A program made the position numbers and the translations under genes. The notes under the pieces are model-generated. The model was given only the letters and a program-made list of their open reading frames with translations. It was not told the DNA's origin and did not search any database. This document shows, piece by piece, positions 1 to 7,545 of a DNA stretch of 64,000 nucleotides (its first letter is position 1; each line of letters starts with the position of its first letter). The DNA is from an uncultured Acidobacteriota bacterium. GTDB taxonomy: Bacteria; Acidobacteriota; UBA6911; RPQK01; JAJDTT01. The DNA is taken from contig CATOST010000012.1 of the NCBI GenBank assembly GCA_951812665.1, positions 1 through 64,000 of the forward strand. The letters are read 5' to 3'.

Positions 1-2
1 GC

Positions 3-1448
3 GACTACAATATCCAGCAGCGTCTGGACATCCTCGGGTACGGATCGAGGGACGCCTACCTGGAAGCAGAGTCCACCATCGAGGCTAAGGCCAAAGACAT
101 GGTTGAGCACTACCTCGCGCACGTGTTCCCCAACGGCTACAAGGCGCAGGTAGTGGCGACCTCACGCGAGGCGGCCGTGCGCTACAAGAAGCATCTGGAC
201 GCCGCGCTCGCAACGGCGGTCGTAAAGCTGGAGCAGGCCAACACGGGCAAGCTGGACCTGGACCGGCTCAAGGCGATGAAGACGGACGTCGTGATCTCCG
301 GACGCCACAATGACCTGCCCCACCTCAAGGAGTATTCCGACTCATCACGGCACGAGGCGAGCATCAAGAGTTTCAAGCTTTCGTTCGGCGGTGAAGAGGA
401 CGGTGTCAACGGAGACATGGGCATCCTGATCGTCAACAACATGCTACTAACCGGCTTCGATGCGCCGGTCGAACAGGTGATGTATCTCGACAAGGTCGTC
501 GTTGCCCATAATTTGTTGCAGGCCATCGCACGTGTGAACCGCGTAGGCGGCGAATCCAAGGACAAGGGCTTCGTGGTTGACTATGTCGGCATCGGCCACC
601 ACCTCAAGAAGGCGATCGACTCATACGACGAGCGCGAACAGAAAGAGATCATCGACGCTCTGAGCTTCCCCGATGAGGAGTTGCGGGAACTCGAGGACGC
701 CCACGCCGCCGTGATGGAGTTGCTCAAGGAGCACAGGCTCACCGACATGACGGATCACGACGCCTTCTATGACGTGTTCTACGACGAGGATCTCCGCTTT
801 GAATTCATGCTGGCATTCAAGCGCCTGACTAAGTCGCTCAATCTCCTGTTCCCGGCCCGCCAGGCCCTTGAATTCATGGGCGACTACAAGGCGCTCGCCG
901 AGATTAATTTACTCGCCGGAAAGCATTTTCGCGACCAGCGGCTAAGCATGAAAGGGATCCCGGCGAAACTACGTGCAATCACGGATGCCCACCTCGAGTC
1001 CCGGGGCATCGATGTCAAAGTTCCGCTAATCTCGATCCTTGACGAGGATTTCGAGAAGGGTGTCGGCGAGCATCGCCGGACCAGGACCAAGGCGGCCGAG
1101 ATCGAGCACGCGATCCGCCACCACCTCGACGTTGACCTAGACGATGACCCGGACCTGCGAGCCTCCTTCGCCGAAGCCCTGGCGGTCATCCTTGAGCAAT
1201 TCCGCGACAACTGGAACAAGATCTACGAAGAACTAGAGAAGCTGCGGACGCGAATTATCAAAGCCAGCAACGAGCCAACGTACGGATTGCATCGGAAAAA
1301 GCAAATGCCATTTTTTCGAATGTTTCGGCGTGAGCTGTTCGGTGCAGATAAGGCGACTGTGAATCAGTCTCAGGTGGCTGAGGAGCGCGCTGTCTATGGC
1401 ATCGACGATGAAGACCGAATCAGCTATCTAGTAGATTTGACACAGTAG
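3..1448 (+). CDS. hsdR: Type I restriction enzyme HsdR, C-terminal half (5' truncated by window edge)
   Basis: This is the motor/C-terminal part of the ATP-dependent R subunit of a type I restriction-modification enzyme, which translocates and cuts unmethylated DNA. The frame is open from base 3, so the gene begins upstream of the window. Late superfamily 2 helicase motifs are visible: LLTGFDAP (444-467), then MYLDK and HNLLQAIARVNRV up to about 545, the usual motif V/VI region of HsdR. A long alpha-helical, charged C-terminal region follows. Translation stops at a TAG at 1446-1448, but the same frame continues after it with the expected last residues of the family (next entry), so this stop looks premature. 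HsdM and HsdS are not in the window and are presumably upstream. Family assignment is firm; whether the enzyme works is doubtful. Confidence 0.88.
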   Translation, partial: DYNIQQRLDILGYGSRDAYLEAESTIEAKAKDMVEHYLAHVFPNGYKAQVVATSREAAVRYKKHLDAALATAVVKLEQANTGKLDLDRLKAMKTDVVISGRHNDLPHLKEYSDSSRHEASIKSFKLSFGGEEDGVNGDMGILIVNNMLLTGFDAPVEQVMYLDKVVVAHNLLQAIARVNRVGGESKDKGFVVDYVGIGHHLKKAIDSYDEREQKEIIDALSFPDEELRELEDAHAAVMELLKEHRLTDMTDHDAFYDVFYDEDLRFEFMLAFKRLTKSLNLLFPARQALEFMGDYKALAEINLLAGKHFRDQRLSMKGIPAKLRAITDAHLESRGIDVKVPLISILDEDFEKGVGEHRRTRTKAAEIEHAIRHHLDVDLDDDPDLRASFAEALAVILEQFRDNWNKIYEELEKLRTRIIKASNEPTYGLHRKKQMPFFRMFRRELFGADKATVNQSQVAEERAVYGIDDEDRISYLVDLTQ

Positions 1449-1658
1449 ATCACTCTCGTTATTGAGAGAGAGTTGAAATTGGTAGGATTCTGGGAGAGCA
1501 TTCCGGCCCGCAACAAGCTGAAAGCAGAGATCCAAGAAATCTTGCTCGCGCCTGAGTTCGCCAAAGTGCCCAACCTTATCAAGAATCGTGCGCACATCAT
1601 TAGCCGAGTTATGGAAATCGCTGAAAAAAACAATGACATTATTCTTTTGGCGGACTAG
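1449..1658 (+). pseudogene. hsdR: Detached C-terminal tail of HsdR behind an in-frame TAG
   Basis: The frame that carries HsdR resumes directly after the TAG at 1446-1448 and stays open to the TAG at 1656-1658. The translation contains ELKLVGFWESIPARNKL, then a VPNLIKNRAHIISRVMEIA segment, which matches how HsdR proteins normally end: a phenylalanine-tryptophan pair, a helix, then a terminal helix ending in ELA or EIA. No ATG is present; the only candidate starts are TTG at 1473 or ATT at 1461. I read this as the true HsdR C-terminus cut off by one nonsense codon. Less likely it is a separately started small protein or is reached by stop readthrough. Its stop overlaps the GTG of the metalloprotease gene by one base, consistent with an original hsdR-metalloprotease operon. 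Confidence 0.7.
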
Positions 1659-2347
1659 TGACGATGGATATTACCTACTCGGTTAAAAGATCTTCAAAAC
1701 GAGCGAAGGTTACGATCACTATCGAGCGTGACAGAAAGATTGTTGTGCACGCTCCGAATCATGCGTCCGATGAAGCAATTGCACGAATAGTCGAAGCCAA
1801 GCGGTATTGGATCTACGAGAAAACACGGCATAGCCAAAAATACACGGACCGCCCTCATCCACCTGGCAAAGAACTCGTTAATGGTGAGTCTGCGCTATTT
1901 CTTGGGAAGAGTTATCGTATCGAACTCGTAGACAAAGAGACGGAATGTATTCGGTTTGACCAGCGTTTTCTGATTCCGGCATCGCGCGCGCCTCACAAGA
2001 AGGTTGCCATGCGAGGGTGGTATATCGCGCGAGCAAAGGAGCGAATTCTACCTCGCGTTGTGAAGCAGGCTCGAGAGCTTGGCGTTTCCTTTAGGCAGGC
2101 GCGCATCGTTGATAATCGATATCGGTGGGGCTCATGCACAGTTCGTGACAACATCAACCTGAACTGGCGGTTGATTAAGGCGCCGATCTTTGTGGTCGAT
2201 TACGTTATCGCCCATGAACTCGCCCACCTTTTGGAGCCCAACCATACGCCGCGATTCTGGAACATCGTGAAGACACAAGTCCCCACCATGGAAAGAGCGC
2301 GCGGCTGGCTAAAGGAGCACGGTCAAATCCTCGAGGAAGAGGTTTAG
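1658..2347 (+). CDS. YgjP-type (DUF45/M48-like) zinc metallopeptidase
   Basis: A 229-residue YgjP/DUF45 family protein, a SprT- and M48-like zinc metallopeptidase fold that is often encoded at the end of type I restriction operons. The zinc site is clear: HELAH at residues 186-190, with the third ligand probably His196 in NHTPRFW. The conserved RWGSC segment sits at 156-160 and the N-terminal KRYWIYEK region at 48-55. The length is normal for the family. The GTG start at 1658 overlaps the stop of the HsdR tail by one base; an ATG two codons later (1664) is an alternative. A broken paralogue lies on the opposite strand at 7207-7545, coupled to a different partner gene. The function in restriction operons is not known; a proteolytic control of the restriction subunit is only a guess. 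Confidence 0.82.
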   Translation: MTMDITYSVKRSSKRAKVTITIERDRKIVVHAPNHASDEAIARIVEAKRYWIYEKTRHSQKYTDRPHPPGKELVNGESALFLGKSYRIELVDKETECIRFDQRFLIPASRAPHKKVAMRGWYIARAKERILPRVVKQARELGVSFRQARIVDNRYRWGSCTVRDNINLNWRLIKAPIFVVDYVIAHELAHLLEPNHTPRFWNIVKTQVPTMERARGWLKEHGQILEEEV

Positions 2348-2653
2348 CCAGCGGGTAGTGCACGGTTTCGATGTGGGAGTCATGCGCCAGCAAGCATCTC
2401 CATTGCCCTACCAACGTCATCTTCCAAAGTGACGTTCCTGTTCCCAAGCTTTTATAGCCCGGATTATTCAATGCGCCGTGAATAGGCTCTGCTTCTCAGT
2501 GGGTGCGAATCCCACCCGCCAACGGTCGGTCCAGGCCGTACCAGTCGGAGCGGTTCAAAGAGGTAACGAATTGGAATGGCTGAAAATTAAGGCCATTAGC
2601 GACCTAACCTAAGCCACCCGATAGAATCATGGACTAGTCCGAAACAGTCCGAC
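2348..2653. other. Gene-free stretch, possibly a group II intron RNA fragment
   Basis: No coding sequence is supported here. The part from about 2490 to 2625 has the look of structured RNA. A GTGGG-loop-CCCAC stem-loop lies near 2499-2516 with a tRNA T-arm-like loop. It is followed by purine-rich and GGTCGGTCC/GGCCGTACC blocks and by GGCCATTAGCGACCTAACC, which remind me of domain I of bacterial group II introns. No reverse transcriptase ORF follows. The stretch ends where the duplicated glycosidase tail begins at 2654. The intron assignment rests on memory of such sequences and is weak. Confidence 0.3.
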
Positions 2654-2959
2654 TCAATCGCCAAAACGAAATGAAAAGAGCCTGCTCCGTTCGAGGTGGA
2701 ACCTCAACACGATGGTGCGCCGTTTCAAGCGGCTGACGTCCGAACCCCGGGTCCACTTCATGGTATGCCGCAGGCTGTCCCCCTTGGCCGCCACCGCGTC
2801 TTGCCGGCCGAATCCCTCGATCGGTGCTCCCCCGGGTTCCAGAATCTCCACCGCGACCGACCCGTCAGTGGCATCGGCGTTGACGACGAGCCGCTCTCCG
2901 GACATCCGGATCGGCTTGGTAGTCAAGACTCCGTTCCCGGCATCGACGGACACGAAACC
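2654..2959 (-). pseudogene. Truncated duplicate of the glycosidase-like gene's 3' end
   Basis: The reverse strand encodes about 101 residues that align without gaps to the C-terminus of the protein at 8329-9882. Shared stretches include VDAGNGVLTTKPIRMSGERL, AVEILEPGG, IEGFGR and the terminal RSRLFSFRF. Both reading frame and stop are kept, but everything upstream of the Gly-Phe-Val-Ser start of the homology is missing and is replaced by unrelated sequence. By eye the nucleotide identity is well over 80 percent. It is a partial gene copy in the same orientation as the intact gene 5.4 kb away, so the two form a direct repeat around the accessory region. No promoter or start is evident. Confidence 0.85.
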
Positions 2960-3214
2960 GTTGGGGCACGCCCCGTTGGGAGTCCGCCGAGCGGACTCTG
3001 CCCTGGCGTCGGCTCTTGGGGAACAACCATCGCTCACGAGTGTCCGTCGGAGGTCAAATGGCCCAGATATCGTCGGCTTACGGCGTTCGTCACCGCATTC
3101 GAGCAGGGAGGATGGCTATCGAATTCAAATGGATAAGAAAACCACTGAAACAACGTTAAACAAACCGATTATCGTGTCGTTGATGAGAAATTGTGGCTAG
3201 CGCGAAGCGACCGT
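2960..3214. other. Intergenic, no feature recognised
   Basis: Between the duplicated glycosidase tail and the end of the coiled-coil gene I see no supported gene. Short frames crossing this stretch have no recognisable motifs. The sequence turns AT-richer from about 3125 to 3200, immediately downstream of the two-gene cassette's last stop. No clear hairpin followed by a T-run is present. Confidence 0.4.
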
Positions 3215-4672
3215 CTACCGGCCCAATTGCCGTGCATCGGCGAGCAGCGCTTCCCATCCGTCTTCCAGCCGTTGTCGAATCAGCCGGTCGCGTTCTGCAG
3301 AGAGCTTCACCAAGGACAGCATTCGCCTGGCAAGGACTTCGAATTGGGCTAGGTTGAGCGCCATCGGGTTCCAGCCGTACAGCGATATCTTCAGAACGTT
3401 GGCGGACGCCAGCAGGGCATGGGTGAGGGCCAGCATCTGGTCCCGCTTCAACCTGTCCGGGATTCCGGCCCTGCTGGGCTCCAAGCCGGTCGCGCAGGCT
3501 CGCGCCCCATGGTACGCCCACAAGACGACCTCGGCGATGGCGGGCGAGATCTTCATCGTCATAAAGTGCCGGAGGTCGTAGCCGTTGCTGTACATGTACC
3601 GCGCGACATCTCTGACCGACACCGGGTCGCCCCCCTCCTTCAGGGTGAATCCGGACTTCGCATCCACGAACTGGAACGGCGCCAGAAAGGGTGGTGGAAG
3701 GCCCTTCGGCGTGAAGATATCCGAAAATCCGTGGACGACCACCTTCACGACCGCTTCGACGACATTGGATGTGCATTCATGGCCGGGCGTGTCGATGATC
3801 CGCCAAGCACCCGACTTGTCGATGAAAGAGCAAGTGCCGGAGACGATGTCTCCTACACCAAGCACGAGACCGAGGAGAGGATCGTGGCCAAGAGCCCCCA
3901 GCCGGTGGGCGTTCGGCGTCAGGCCGAGCTTAGGGCTGACAACATCGTATGGCACTTTGGCCCAGCGTTCCGCAGCGGTGGTCAGCTTGGCGATCCACTG
4001 TTGAAATGCGTTGCGCTCGACATTGTCCGCGCCCGCCATCGGAGCCAACCTCTTCGATTGCTCCTTCATCCATGCCGTCAGCGGGCTTCCGCGTTGAGGT
4101 TGCCCCTTGAAACTTCCCCCGGGCGTCGCGACCAGCAGGTAGTCGGTCATGGCCCCTACAAGCACGGCCAGCGCTACAGCGCCGTAGTCCCAGCGGTTCC
4201 ACGGTGCGCGGCCAAACTCGGCGTCGAACCGGCGTCGCATCTCGCCCGCCGCGCTTTTAGGCAACATTTGCACAAGGGGGTCCCGGGCGACGTCGATTAC
4301 GTGATCACCGATGTACCGCTCGACATTGCGGAGATATGCTTCCCAGTCCTCTCCCAAGTCCGACGGTGTGAAGTTGTCTGGCAGTTTGGTCCGTCGACGT
4401 ACAGCCATTGTCTCCCCAGCCGATGGGCTTGGACGGTCCGATACCTTGGTAGCGGTCGTCTCCTGAGAGCCAGGACGCACCATCCCGGCTTCGGTGTGGA
4501 GCCAGTTGATCTGCTCATCCAGACGTGACAGATCGGCGGATTGCCGGGCGGATTCCGATTCTAAGGCGGCGACGTGGCTTTCCAGCGTTCGCAGGGCACC
4601 GTGCAGGGCCTCCAGTTGGACCCGCTGGAAAAGAGCGGCATACTCAGCTTCCTTCTGCGGCTTCTCGTTCAT
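3215..4672 (-). CDS. Unknown protein with N-terminal coiled coil and HDPxLG motif (cassette gene 2)
   Basis: A 485-residue protein I cannot assign to a named family. Residues 1 to about 65 form an Ala/Leu/Glu-rich heptad region, likely a coiled coil. The rest is helical and moderately hydrophobic, with a short hydrophobic segment around YGAVALAVLVGAMTDYLLVA and a striking GHDPLLGLVLGVGDIVSGT block. Similar HDPxLGxxxG blocks occur, as I recall, in uncharacterised proteins of bacterial mobile and accessory regions. The ATG at 4672 overlaps the stop of the upstream gene as ATGA, so the two are almost certainly translated together. A role with the membrane-associated partner, perhaps in phage defence given the restriction and toxin genes around it, is inference from position only. 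Confidence 0.6.
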   Translation of the reverse strand: MNEKPQKEAEYAALFQRVQLEALHGALRTLESHVAALESESARQSADLSRLDEQINWLHTEAGMVRPGSQETTATKVSDRPSPSAGETMAVRRRTKLPDNFTPSDLGEDWEAYLRNVERYIGDHVIDVARDPLVQMLPKSAAGEMRRRFDAEFGRAPWNRWDYGAVALAVLVGAMTDYLLVATPGGSFKGQPQRGSPLTAWMKEQSKRLAPMAGADNVERNAFQQWIAKLTTAAERWAKVPYDVVSPKLGLTPNAHRLGALGHDPLLGLVLGVGDIVSGTCSFIDKSGAWRIIDTPGHECTSNVVEAVVKVVVHGFSDIFTPKGLPPPFLAPFQFVDAKSGFTLKEGGDPVSVRDVARYMYSNGYDLRHFMTMKISPAIAEVVLWAYHGARACATGLEPSRAGIPDRLKRDQMLALTHALLASANVLKISLYGWNPMALNLAQFEVLARRMLSLVKLSAERDRLIRQRLEDGWEALLADARQLGR

Positions 4673-5814
4673 GGTGCCGCGTGACCGGCAGTCTCTTCCT
4701 GCAGGTCGCGCTCGAACCTGTTCGCTCGGTTGCCAAGCCGGGCTAGCGCGCCGGCCGAACGGGACAGCAGGGTCACTTCGCGTGACAGCCGGTCGATGGC
4801 ATCACGATTGCTGTCCGTCTCCCTAGACAGGGCCGCGACGCGTTCGCCAAAGAAAGACATGTCCTCGCCAAGATTGATGATCGCCCCTTGGTGGATGCGC
4901 AAGAGTTCCTGCAACATCAGCTCCCGGAGAGACACCCGGTTTCGCTTGGAGCCGCCAAGAGCCCACCTCACGCCCTTGTAAGCGGCACCACCGGCAAGGA
5001 TGGCCATCCCGATGCCGGTGACCATGGCGGACAATCCGAGCACGCCACCCAGTCCAAGGGACGCGAGTCCAGAAGTGATGCCGGCGGCGCTGAGGCCCGT
5101 CACACTTCCGCTGATGTATACGGCACTAAGCGGAACGCCGACCGCCGTCGCTCGCGCTGCCATCTCCTTCACCGAGTTCGCGATGGCAGAGTCCGACACG
5201 TCGCCCTTGAGGATCGCCGACTCCTTCACGCAATTGGCCTCAATGAACTCTACCTTGTCCGCGTCCAGATCGAGCATCCTGGCCAGCGTGCGGATTCCAG
5301 GCTGCTCGCAGGCCGAACCCTTGGACGTTGCGCGGCAAATCCGTATCGCGTCCTTGATCAGGGAGCACTTCATCGCCAGTGTCGCGTCAGTCTCCTCCGA
5401 GGGAGCGAGTTGCACCATACGTTCGATCTGGGCTTCGGCCTCCCGGCTTTGTGGGTCCTGGATGTATGACCGAACGGAGCGACGCACGTCGGAGCTGCAC
5501 CGCAGTTGCGCCATCAGCACTTGGATCTCACACAGTTCCCGTTCGTCGATCTGCTGGTCGTCGAAGTGGACGAACCAAACGAGCACGTTCAGGTAACATT
5601 CCTTGAGCGCTTCCGGAAGGTCTTCGATGAAGACGTATTCTGGCGGTGAGACATCCTCCTCGCCCCCTATTCGGTCGAAAGCATCGCGGCCAGCATCAGA
5701 GAGCTTCCCGGCAGCCGTCGCGACGGCGTCCCATCCGGCTCGAACCGAGTCAGCTACACTTCGGGTGATTTCCGGTCCTGAAACCATCGATCTCCTCGGT
5801 CGCGATTTGGTCAC
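4669..5814 (-). CDS. TerB-like protein with glycine-rich membrane hairpin and C-terminal coiled coil (cassette gene 1)
   Basis: A 381-residue protein of unknown function. Residues about 70-130 (LPEALKECYLNVLVWFVHFDD, then IDERELCEIQVLMAQL) resemble the acidic helical TerB-like fold. Around residues 225-285 lies a long Gly/Ala/Ser/Leu-rich hydrophobic stretch (GLASLGLGGVLGLSAMVTGI, then GMAILAGGAAY), suggesting a helical membrane hairpin of glycine-zipper type. The remainder (residues about 300-370) is a heptad-patterned coiled coil. The order sensor-like domain, membrane hairpin, coiled coil is typical of proteins that act at membranes, including some abortive-infection effectors, but I recognise no specific family. 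It is the first gene of a two-gene unit, joined to the next by an ATGA overlap. Confidence 0.6.
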   Translation of the reverse strand: MTKSRPRRSMVSGPEITRSVADSVRAGWDAVATAAGKLSDAGRDAFDRIGGEEDVSPPEYVFIEDLPEALKECYLNVLVWFVHFDDQQIDERELCEIQVLMAQLRCSSDVRRSVRSYIQDPQSREAEAQIERMVQLAPSEETDATLAMKCSLIKDAIRICRATSKGSACEQPGIRTLARMLDLDADKVEFIEANCVKESAILKGDVSDSAIANSVKEMAARATAVGVPLSAVYISGSVTGLSAAGITSGLASLGLGGVLGLSAMVTGIGMAILAGGAAYKGVRWALGGSKRNRVSLRELMLQELLRIHQGAIINLGEDMSFFGERVAALSRETDSNRDAIDRLSREVTLLSRSAGALARLGNRANRFERDLQEETAGHAAP

Positions 5815-6388
5815 CTTGGTTTACTCGAATCCGGAACGGATTCACGGGAAAGAATCTTGCCTCATTGAGGAAGCTACACTGCGAGGAGCGCCGATGTCCA
5901 CCGACCCTGCGATCTAGCTCCGTCATTGGCTGGAGGAGATTCCTGCAGGAAGGTAGCTATAGCTAGCTAAGCTTTCCGATCTCGACGCTCGCCACCCAAT
6001 CGACTCGCGCGAGCTGTGTGCCGCGAAAACTCAATGTGCATCAAAGGCACGTGCCCGAAGGAGCGCGCACGGGGAAGCGCCCAGCTATGGCCGTGACTTG
6101 TCAGCCCGCGAGTCCGGCTGGCAATATGCGGGAGGAGGCGGTGGTGCACTGTGGACTCCGACGTCGCCATCCGGCGCGGTCGGAAACATGTGGAGGGACC
6201 GCGACCGGAGGAGGTATGGGGTAGGCTGGTTTATGACCGGTAGCGGGTCACAAGCCAGCACATCGGTCACGTGCACCGGACGGATTCCTCCGCCACCGTG
6301 GCGGAACGGCCGCAGGCTCGAACGGGGCCAATGGGCACTCCGGGGAAGTCTGGCGGTGCTGCCCGTTTACTGCTAGAGCGAATGGACC
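5815..6388. other. Intergenic region between cassette and toxin-antitoxin remnant
   Basis: About 570 bases with no supported gene. It must contain the promoter of the leftward two-gene cassette and of the rightward antitoxin. Small self-complementary words (AGCTATAGCT and AGCTAGCT) occur near 5957-5970, but I could not define -10/-35 boxes with confidence. Overlapping short frames on both strands have no recognisable motifs. Confidence 0.4.
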
Positions 6389-6589
6389 ATGGGCATCAAG
6401 GTGGAATACCGGGATGGGGTCTTCGCGCCCCTTCAGGAGGTGGAGGGACCCACACCCGATGAGGTCTACCAAGTCCTCTCAGAGAGCGAATTGAAACGGC
6501 TTGCGGCGGATGGTCCGTGGTTGAAGGGTTCGGAGCGCAGCTTCGAGTTCTGGGAGAACGAGGAGGATGCCGTCTACGATAGCCTATAG
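6389..6589 (+). CDS. Small antitoxin, DUF104/AF2212-like
   Basis: A 66-residue protein that begins IKVEYRDGVFAPLQEV, the typical opening strand-turn-strand of the DUF104 (AF2212-like) antitoxin family, and continues into an acidic helical tail with FEFWENEEDAVYDSL. Such proteins neutralise a co-transcribed toxin. The reading frame is intact and its 3' end overlaps the start of the toxin gene at 6567 by 23 bases. The toxin is frameshifted (next entry), so the antitoxin now lacks a full-length partner here. The family match is by N-terminal pattern only. Confidence 0.62.
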   Translation: MGIKVEYRDGVFAPLQEVEGPTPDEVYQVLSESELKRLAADGPWLKGSERSFEFWENEEDAVYDSL

Positions 6590-6918
6590 GCAGGGCGACA
6601 TCGTTCTCGTATCCTTTCCCTTCACCGAATCTCACTTCATCCAAGAGACGCCCCGCGCTGGTCCTTTCCCCGGATTCATTCAACGCCTCCGGAGAGGATC
6701 TCGTGTTGGCAGCCATTACCTCGCACATCACGTATGATCCGAACTCGGTGCATCTCCGGCGCGGCGACTTCGCGCAAGGTGGGCTTCCCAAGGCGTCGAT
6801 GGTGAAGACGACGAAGCTGTTCACGATGCACTCGCCGCTAATTGCCAAGCGAATCTGTGCTCTCCGGATCGAGAAGATGGAGGAAGTCCTGCAGTCGGTG
6901 AGCGGGTTCTTCTCCTGA
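6567..6918 (+). pseudogene. MazF/PemK-like toxin broken by a frameshift
   Basis: From ATG 6567 the frame reads MPSTIAYRQGDIVLVSFPFTE, the classic first strand of a MazF/PemK endoribonuclease, then runs out of homology. The next family blocks, RPALVLSPDSFNASGEDLVLA and VKTTKLFTMHSPLIAKRI, are found in another frame from about 6643 to 6918. The two halves join if one frame change is made between about 6630 and 6643. The combined length of about 115 residues is normal for the family. The toxin is therefore inactive as read, whereas the antitoxin before it is intact. A sequencing error is possible, but several other defence genes in the window are also broken. Confidence 0.75.
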
Positions 6919-7100
6919 CCCGAAACGCTGGCTGGAGGGACCGGATCGGTTGTCCATGATTCCGTGGCGTCGTTTTAACATGTCCGTAGGGCGGTAGGAC
7001 CGACTCGACGACCTCGGGAGGACGATCCCAGGCCACCAGCACCTCCGTCCGGTGGGATCGGAGCAACGGGGCTCGATGTCCGCCGCGGTGTAGTCGTGCT

Positions 7101-7182
7101 CGCGGCAGGCCGCGGAAAAATAGACTGTCCCTTTCTCGGTCCGCGGCAGGCCGCGGAAAAATAGACTGTCCCTTTCTCGGTC
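7101..7182. repeat. Two tandem copies of a 41-bp REP-like unit
   Basis: The 41-base unit at 7101-7141 is repeated exactly at 7142-7182. Each copy contains the GC palindrome CGCGGCAGGCCGCGG followed by AAAAATAGACTGTCCC. On the reverse strand this reads GGGACAGTCTATTTTT next to a GC hairpin, a sequence I associate with REP elements mobilised by RAYT/IS200-like transposases. No transposase is present in the window. The repeats lie downstream of the broken YgjP-type gene. Confidence 0.7.
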
Positions 7183-7206
7183 CGTCCGTTTCTCGATCCC
7201 GCTTTC

Positions 7207-7545
7207 TCGCATCATGTCGCGGCCGGAAGCGGCCTGCATTGAGCTTGAGCGGTACGTCCTGGTTGCAGACGACTAACAGCCGGTAGCTTCGTCCGAGGTC
7301 GCGGTAGACCTCGCTGGCCCCGTACTCTTGGCGCGGAACCTCCGGGGTGAGGGCTTTCTTCTCTGCGAGGTTGGTGTAAAGCCACAGTCTTTTTTCGCGG
7401 ACGACCTCCTCAAGCACGTTGTCGCTAGTCCCCTTTGGCGCCCACGGGACGAGAGACCCGTCGTGTTGACGGCCAACTCCAAGGTGTGATCTAGGATTGA
7501 AAGTCGTAGCTCAAACGCGAGGTCATCCACGGCCAGAGAGATCAT
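7207..7545 (-). pseudogene. Broken YgjP-type (DUF45) metallopeptidase, N-terminal half
   Basis: The ATG at 7545 opens MISLAVDDLAFELRLS, a typical YgjP/DUF45 start. After about 30 residues the homology moves to another frame, where EEVVREKRLWLYTNLAEKKA, then LGRSYRLLVV and QDVPLKLNAGRF match the family and the intact relative at 1658-2347. Homology ends near 7207 and the zinc-binding HExxH half is absent. The remnant thus has both a frameshift and a 3' deletion. Its start overlaps the stop of the DUF4268 gene as ATGA, showing that the two once formed a coupled pair, parallel to the hsdR-metalloprotease arrangement at the start of the window. Confidence 0.75.

Noticed and set aside
2490-2525. 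tRNA T-arm-like stem with a CGAAT loop
   Set aside because: No acceptor, D-arm or anticodon arm can be placed around it, so it is not a tRNA gene.
3419-4528. Plus-strand frame over the coiled-coil cassette gene
   Set aside because: Codon pattern and the ATGA-coupled neighbour favour the minus gene; the plus frame is Arg/His/Pro-rich like a GC shadow.
6821-7239. Minus-strand frames running out of the broken DUF45 gene through the 41-bp repeats
   Set aside because: Beyond the DUF45 homology these frames are just translations of the tandem repeat and of toxin antisense.
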